A stretch of 5,886 nucleotides of DNA from Nanobdellota archaeon (lineage in GTDB: Archaea; Nanobdellota; Nanobdellia; Pacearchaeales; GW2011-AR1): assembly GCA_018901675.1 (NCBI GenBank), contig JAHIEH010000026.1:1-5886 (forward strand), given 5' to 3'. A program made the translations under genes and the position numbers. Below are positions 4,121 through 5,886 of this stretch, piece after piece. Positions within the stretch are counted from its first letter, which is position 1. Each line of letters starts with the position of its first letter. A model generated the notes under the pieces. The model was not told the origin of the DNA. It searched no databases and was given only the letters and a program-made list of their open reading frames with translations.

Positions 4121-4861
4121 TTAAAAATTGCTTAGCTTGAATGTTGCAGTAACCCTTGAATAAATCTCCTGTTCTCCTGGCTGTATGTTTGTTGCCGCAG
4201 TTTTTGCTTCTGACACATCCATGCTTCCTGCCTGTGCTTCGTAAAGCCTCCATGGATAGTAATCAAAGTTTGAATCGCTAATTGAAACAAGCCTGCCGAG
4301 TTTTTTTCCTGCGCCTTCTGCCATTGCTTCTGCCTTAATTCTTGCATCTTGTGAAGCAAGTTTTATTGCTTCTGCTTTGTATTGATTCTGCTTTTCCTGG
4401 CTTAACTCAAAGTTAATATAGCTTATTCCTGCTCCTGCATCAACTCCTGCGTCTATCACATTTCCTATTCTATCTGCTTTGTCTGTAGAAAGCTGAACAA
4501 CTATTGAATGGGTTGCTCTGTATCCATTTAAAGATTGCACACCATTTGCCCAATTGTAGTCGGGATAAATCTGCAATCCTGTAGTTTGGATGTCCTTGTT
4601 TTCAAATCCTTGTTGGATTAATGAAGTTTTAAGCTCATCAACTATTTCTGCATTTTTGTCCTTGGCTTCATGGCTTGTTGCTCCTTTGGTTTCTACATTG
4701 AAATAAACCTTTACTAAATCCGGGATTACTTTAACTCTGGATTCACCATTCCCTATAACTGTGTTTGACTGATTTGTCTGTGGAAGGTTTCCTATAGCAA
4801 GCAAAACTACAATAATAACTGCCACTGCAACAATCAAAGTTATTTGAACTGATTTTTCCAT
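4121..4861 (-). CDS. SIMPL-domain (DUF541) protein with N-terminal membrane anchor
   Basis: The 246-residue protein has an uncleaved-looking membrane helix at residues 7-24 and then a SIMPL/DUF541 domain (about 36-245). The domain begins with the family hallmark 'VIGNGESRVKVIPDLVKVYF', a strand with the G-x-G/S pattern and D48. Further family features are the helix with NAEIVDELKTSL, the 'GLQIYPDYNW...GYRATHSIVVQL' strands (96-124), the Ala/Lys-rich helix 'A.A.A.AEGAGKKLGRLVSIS' (about 167-195) and the final strand YSRVTATFKL. SIMPL proteins occur at the cell surface or periplasm of bacteria and archaea and their molecular role is largely unknown (links to oxidative stress and surface structures have been reported for some). 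It is the second gene of an operon with the upstream regulator, 35 nt apart, and has a strong Shine-Dalgarno. Confidence 0.93.
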   Translation of the reverse strand: MEKSVQITLIVAVAVIIVVLLAIGNLPQTNQSNTVIGNGESRVKVIPDLVKVYFNVETKGATSHEAKDKNAEIVDELKTSLIQQGFENKDIQTTGLQIYPDYNWANGVQSLNGYRATHSIVVQLSTDKADRIGNVIDAGVDAGAGISYINFELSQEKQNQYKAEAIKLASQDARIKAEAMAEGAGKKLGRLVSISDSNFDYYPWRLYEAQAGSMDVSEAKTAATNIQPGEQEIYSRVTATFKLSNF

Positions 4862-4870
4862 TTATTTTTT

Positions 4871-4877
4871 ACCTCCT
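4871..4877 (-). promoter_or_regulatory. Strong ribosome-binding site AGGAGGT
   Basis: A full-consensus Shine-Dalgarno lies 9 nt before the SIMPL ATG. It suits an internal operon gene, which cannot use a leaderless start, and confirms the start codon. Confidence 0.65.
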
Positions 4878-4896
4878 GTTAAATTTAATTTGAGCA

Positions 4897-5472
4897 TTAC
4901 ATTCTCCTCCAATTTAATGTTAAATAAATAGCAAGGGCGAATAAAGCTCCTCCTAAGAACCAAATCCAAATGCCTGTGTTTGCTGTAGTTTTTATTGATT
5001 CTTCTGTTATATATTCTGCAACTTGCGGAGCACCTGCCATAATTTTTTCTCCTGCAAAATCTGCTCCTCTGTCTGTTACTTGATTTGCAAGTGCGTAATA
5101 TCTTAGAACGGCTGTAGCAAGTGCAGAAACTAAAACAGCAGGCAGAACATTTGCAAATTTGTTGATTTTATTTGATTTTGGAGAGATGACTATTGACTTG
5201 TTAGAAAGAGTGTATATTGCTATCTTCTTTCCCTTTTGGCTCCAGAAATGGTTTTTTGTTTTTTCCACAAGCTTTGCCTCTACAAGCTTTTTAATGTTAT
5301 AACCGACTGTATTTAGGGGGATGTTTAAAGAAGAAGCTATATCACTCTCACTTGCCTCTTTTGTTTCAGAAAGAAAATCGATAATCTTCTTGCAGGTATT
5401 ATTCCCAATAACTTCTGCTACTTTTTTTGTAGATTCATCATCAAGCGACATCATTAGGTATTTTTTAGCCAT
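4897..5472 (-). CDS. Winged-helix transcriptional regulator with two C-terminal membrane helices
   Basis: From ATG 5472 the protein has 191 residues. Residues 12-92 form an ArsR/MarR-like winged helix: KKVAEVIGNNTCKKIIDFLS, then the helix-turn-helix ASESDIASSLNIPLNTVGYN (40-59), and a KKLVEAKLVEK turn leading into a wing with W77. Two hydrophobic helices follow at about 106-127 (FANVLPAVLVSALATAVL) and 167-187 (TGIWIWFLGGALFALAIYL), separated by an outside loop of about 40 residues. A membrane-tethered DNA-binding protein of this kind could pass an envelope signal to a promoter; that it controls its own operon with the SIMPL gene is inference. A TTG at 5490 would add six residues but lies at or before the predicted transcription start, so the ATG is preferred. 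Confidence 0.85.
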   Translation of the reverse strand: MAKKYLMMSLDDESTKKVAEVIGNNTCKKIIDFLSETKEASESDIASSLNIPLNTVGYNIKKLVEAKLVEKTKNHFWSQKGKKIAIYTLSNKSIVISPKSNKINKFANVLPAVLVSALATAVLRYYALANQVTDRGADFAGEKIMAGAPQVAEYITEESIKTTANTGIWIWFLGGALFALAIYLTLNWRRM

Positions 5473-5500
5473 TTTCTCTGGATTATACAAGAAAAAGTTA

Positions 5501-5512
5501 TTTATAAATAAA
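5501..5512 (-). promoter_or_regulatory. TATA box of the regulator-SIMPL operon
   Basis: The minus strand reads TTTATTTATAAAT. A start about 25 nt from its centre falls near 5480, leaving about 8 nt before ATG 5472. The opposite-strand promoter of the 5597 gene lies about 60 nt away, making this a divergent promoter region. Confidence 0.5.
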
Positions 5513-5567
5513 GCGAAAGGTTCAAAGAAGATGGAAGTTATAAGAGCATCATTCCATGCCCAAAAAA

Positions 5568-5575
5568 TTTATATA
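5568..5575 (+). promoter_or_regulatory. TATA box TTTATATA of the cysteine-rich gene
   Basis: A perfect consensus box preceded by CAAAAAA, 29 nt before the ATG at 5597. The predicted transcript starts at or next to the ATG, so the nearby GAGGA (5587-5591 region) is probably upstream DNA and not a used ribosome-binding site. Confidence 0.6.
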
Positions 5576-5596
5576 CCCCTATAGTGAAGAGGACTT

Positions 5597-5791
5597 ATGT
5601 TAGACTTAACATTATTACAGATGATATGCGAACAGGCAGTTATAGACGAGAGTTCAGAAGGGAAAGGTGTGTGCTGCTTAAGAAGGCACAGAGAATGTGT
5701 TTGTATGAAAAATTATAGGGCTGATAGCTATACACCTGTGGATAAAATGAGAACTTGCCCGGATAATGAGTATAATGAGTATCAAGAGTAA
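5597..5791 (+). CDS. Cysteine-rich mini-protein (64 aa)
   Basis: I do not recognise this family. The protein has six cysteines: C11, C26, C27, C34, C36 and C54. Four of them form a compact cluster CCLRRHRECVC, with a His at residue 31, and the last lies in RTCPDNEYNEY. No membrane helix or signal peptide is present; the C-terminus is acidic with repeated N-E-Y. The cluster could bind a metal such as zinc or an iron-sulfur centre, but the spacing (CC-x6-C-x-C) matches no motif I can name. The gene has its own strong TATA box 29 nt before the ATG and is followed by another leaderless gene after 31 nt. A short gene with a good promoter and a biased composition is likely real. Confidence 0.6.
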   Translation: MLDLTLLQMICEQAVIDESSEGKGVCCLRRHRECVCMKNYRADSYTPVDKMRTCPDNEYNEYQE

Positions 5792-5793
5792 AG

Positions 5794-5800
5794 TATAAAA
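5794..5800 (+). promoter_or_regulatory. TATA box TATAAAA of the last gene
   Basis: It begins 29 nt before the ATG at 5823 and just 3 nt after the preceding stop codon, which suggests an independent leaderless transcript. Confidence 0.5.
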
Positions 5801-5822
5801 GAAATTATTTGCTTCTAAATTT

Positions 5823-5886
5823 ATGAATCCTACAAAAAAAGTTATGAAAAAAGTCTCGCAAACTATCCACGAATACAAGTTATGCA
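5823..5886 (+). CDS. Start of an unidentified gene, cut by the window edge
   Basis: The frame from the ATG is open to the end of the window and reads MNPTKKVMKKVSQTIHEYKL. The lysine-rich start followed by a short 'T-I-H-E-Y-K' helix weakly recalls small archaeal basic proteins that carry an H-E-[FY]-K motif (DUF6496-like), but 21 residues are too few to assign it. The position of the TATA box supports a genuine start. Confidence 0.45.
   Translation, partial: MNPTKKVMKKVSQTIHEYKLC

Noticed and set aside
5473..5490. TTG start adding MYNPEK to the winged-helix regulator
   Set aside because: It is at or upstream of the transcription start predicted from the TATA box, and a good ATG with the common MAKK-type start follows.
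5321..5878. Frames antisense to the regulator and to the cysteine-rich gene
   Set aside because: They mirror well-supported genes and have no promoter or family signal of their own.

Overview
The window looks like a piece of an AT-rich archaeal genome, most likely from a DPANN-type lineage (Woesearchaeota or Pacearchaeota-like). This is an inference from three things: TATA-box promoters, several of which sit about 29 nt before an ATG as in leaderless archaeal genes; a winged-helix regulator with C-terminal membrane helices placed before a SIMPL-domain gene; and many small lysine-rich or membrane proteins with no recognisable family. No rRNA, tRNA, CRISPR array or replication origin was recognised.

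Layout. Positions 1-118 hold the C-terminal end of a DDE transposase and its probable terminal repeat. Positions 119-1250 are a low-density region with a tiny lysine-rich ORF, a GC-richer island that may be a structured RNA, a small membrane protein, a decayed membrane-protein fragment, and the first members of a family of nested palindromes. Positions 1260-1664 encode a membrane-anchored cupredoxin. Positions 1837-2265 encode an unrecognised helical protein. Positions 2300-2958 hold a protein-tyrosine-phosphatase-like gene (CX5RS motif) whose frame is broken by two structured insertions, each made of two tandem hairpins. Positions 2974-3335 are non-coding except for a duplicated fragment of a membrane tail. 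Positions 3333-4023 (minus) encode an unrecognised protein whose proper C-terminal membrane helix lies in another frame after a run of eight A. Positions 4121-5472 (minus) hold a regulator-SIMPL operon. Positions 5597-5886 hold a cysteine-rich mini-protein and the start of another gene.

The genes do not form one pathway. The only clear operon is the regulator-SIMPL pair, which shares a promoter and has 35 nt between genes. The cupredoxin and the SIMPL protein are both predicted to face the outside of the cell from an N-terminal membrane anchor.

The most notable signals are: (1) the phosphatase gene with two hairpin-pair insertions, which can be conceptually removed to restore a 144-residue protein with no other lesion; (2) a repeated structural unit, an inner hairpin with a TAAA loop inside an outer stem, whose stems change sequence but keep pairing; (3) an 81-nt duplication whose substitutions fall mainly at third codon positions of the frame that the neighbouring gene reaches only after a shift at A8.
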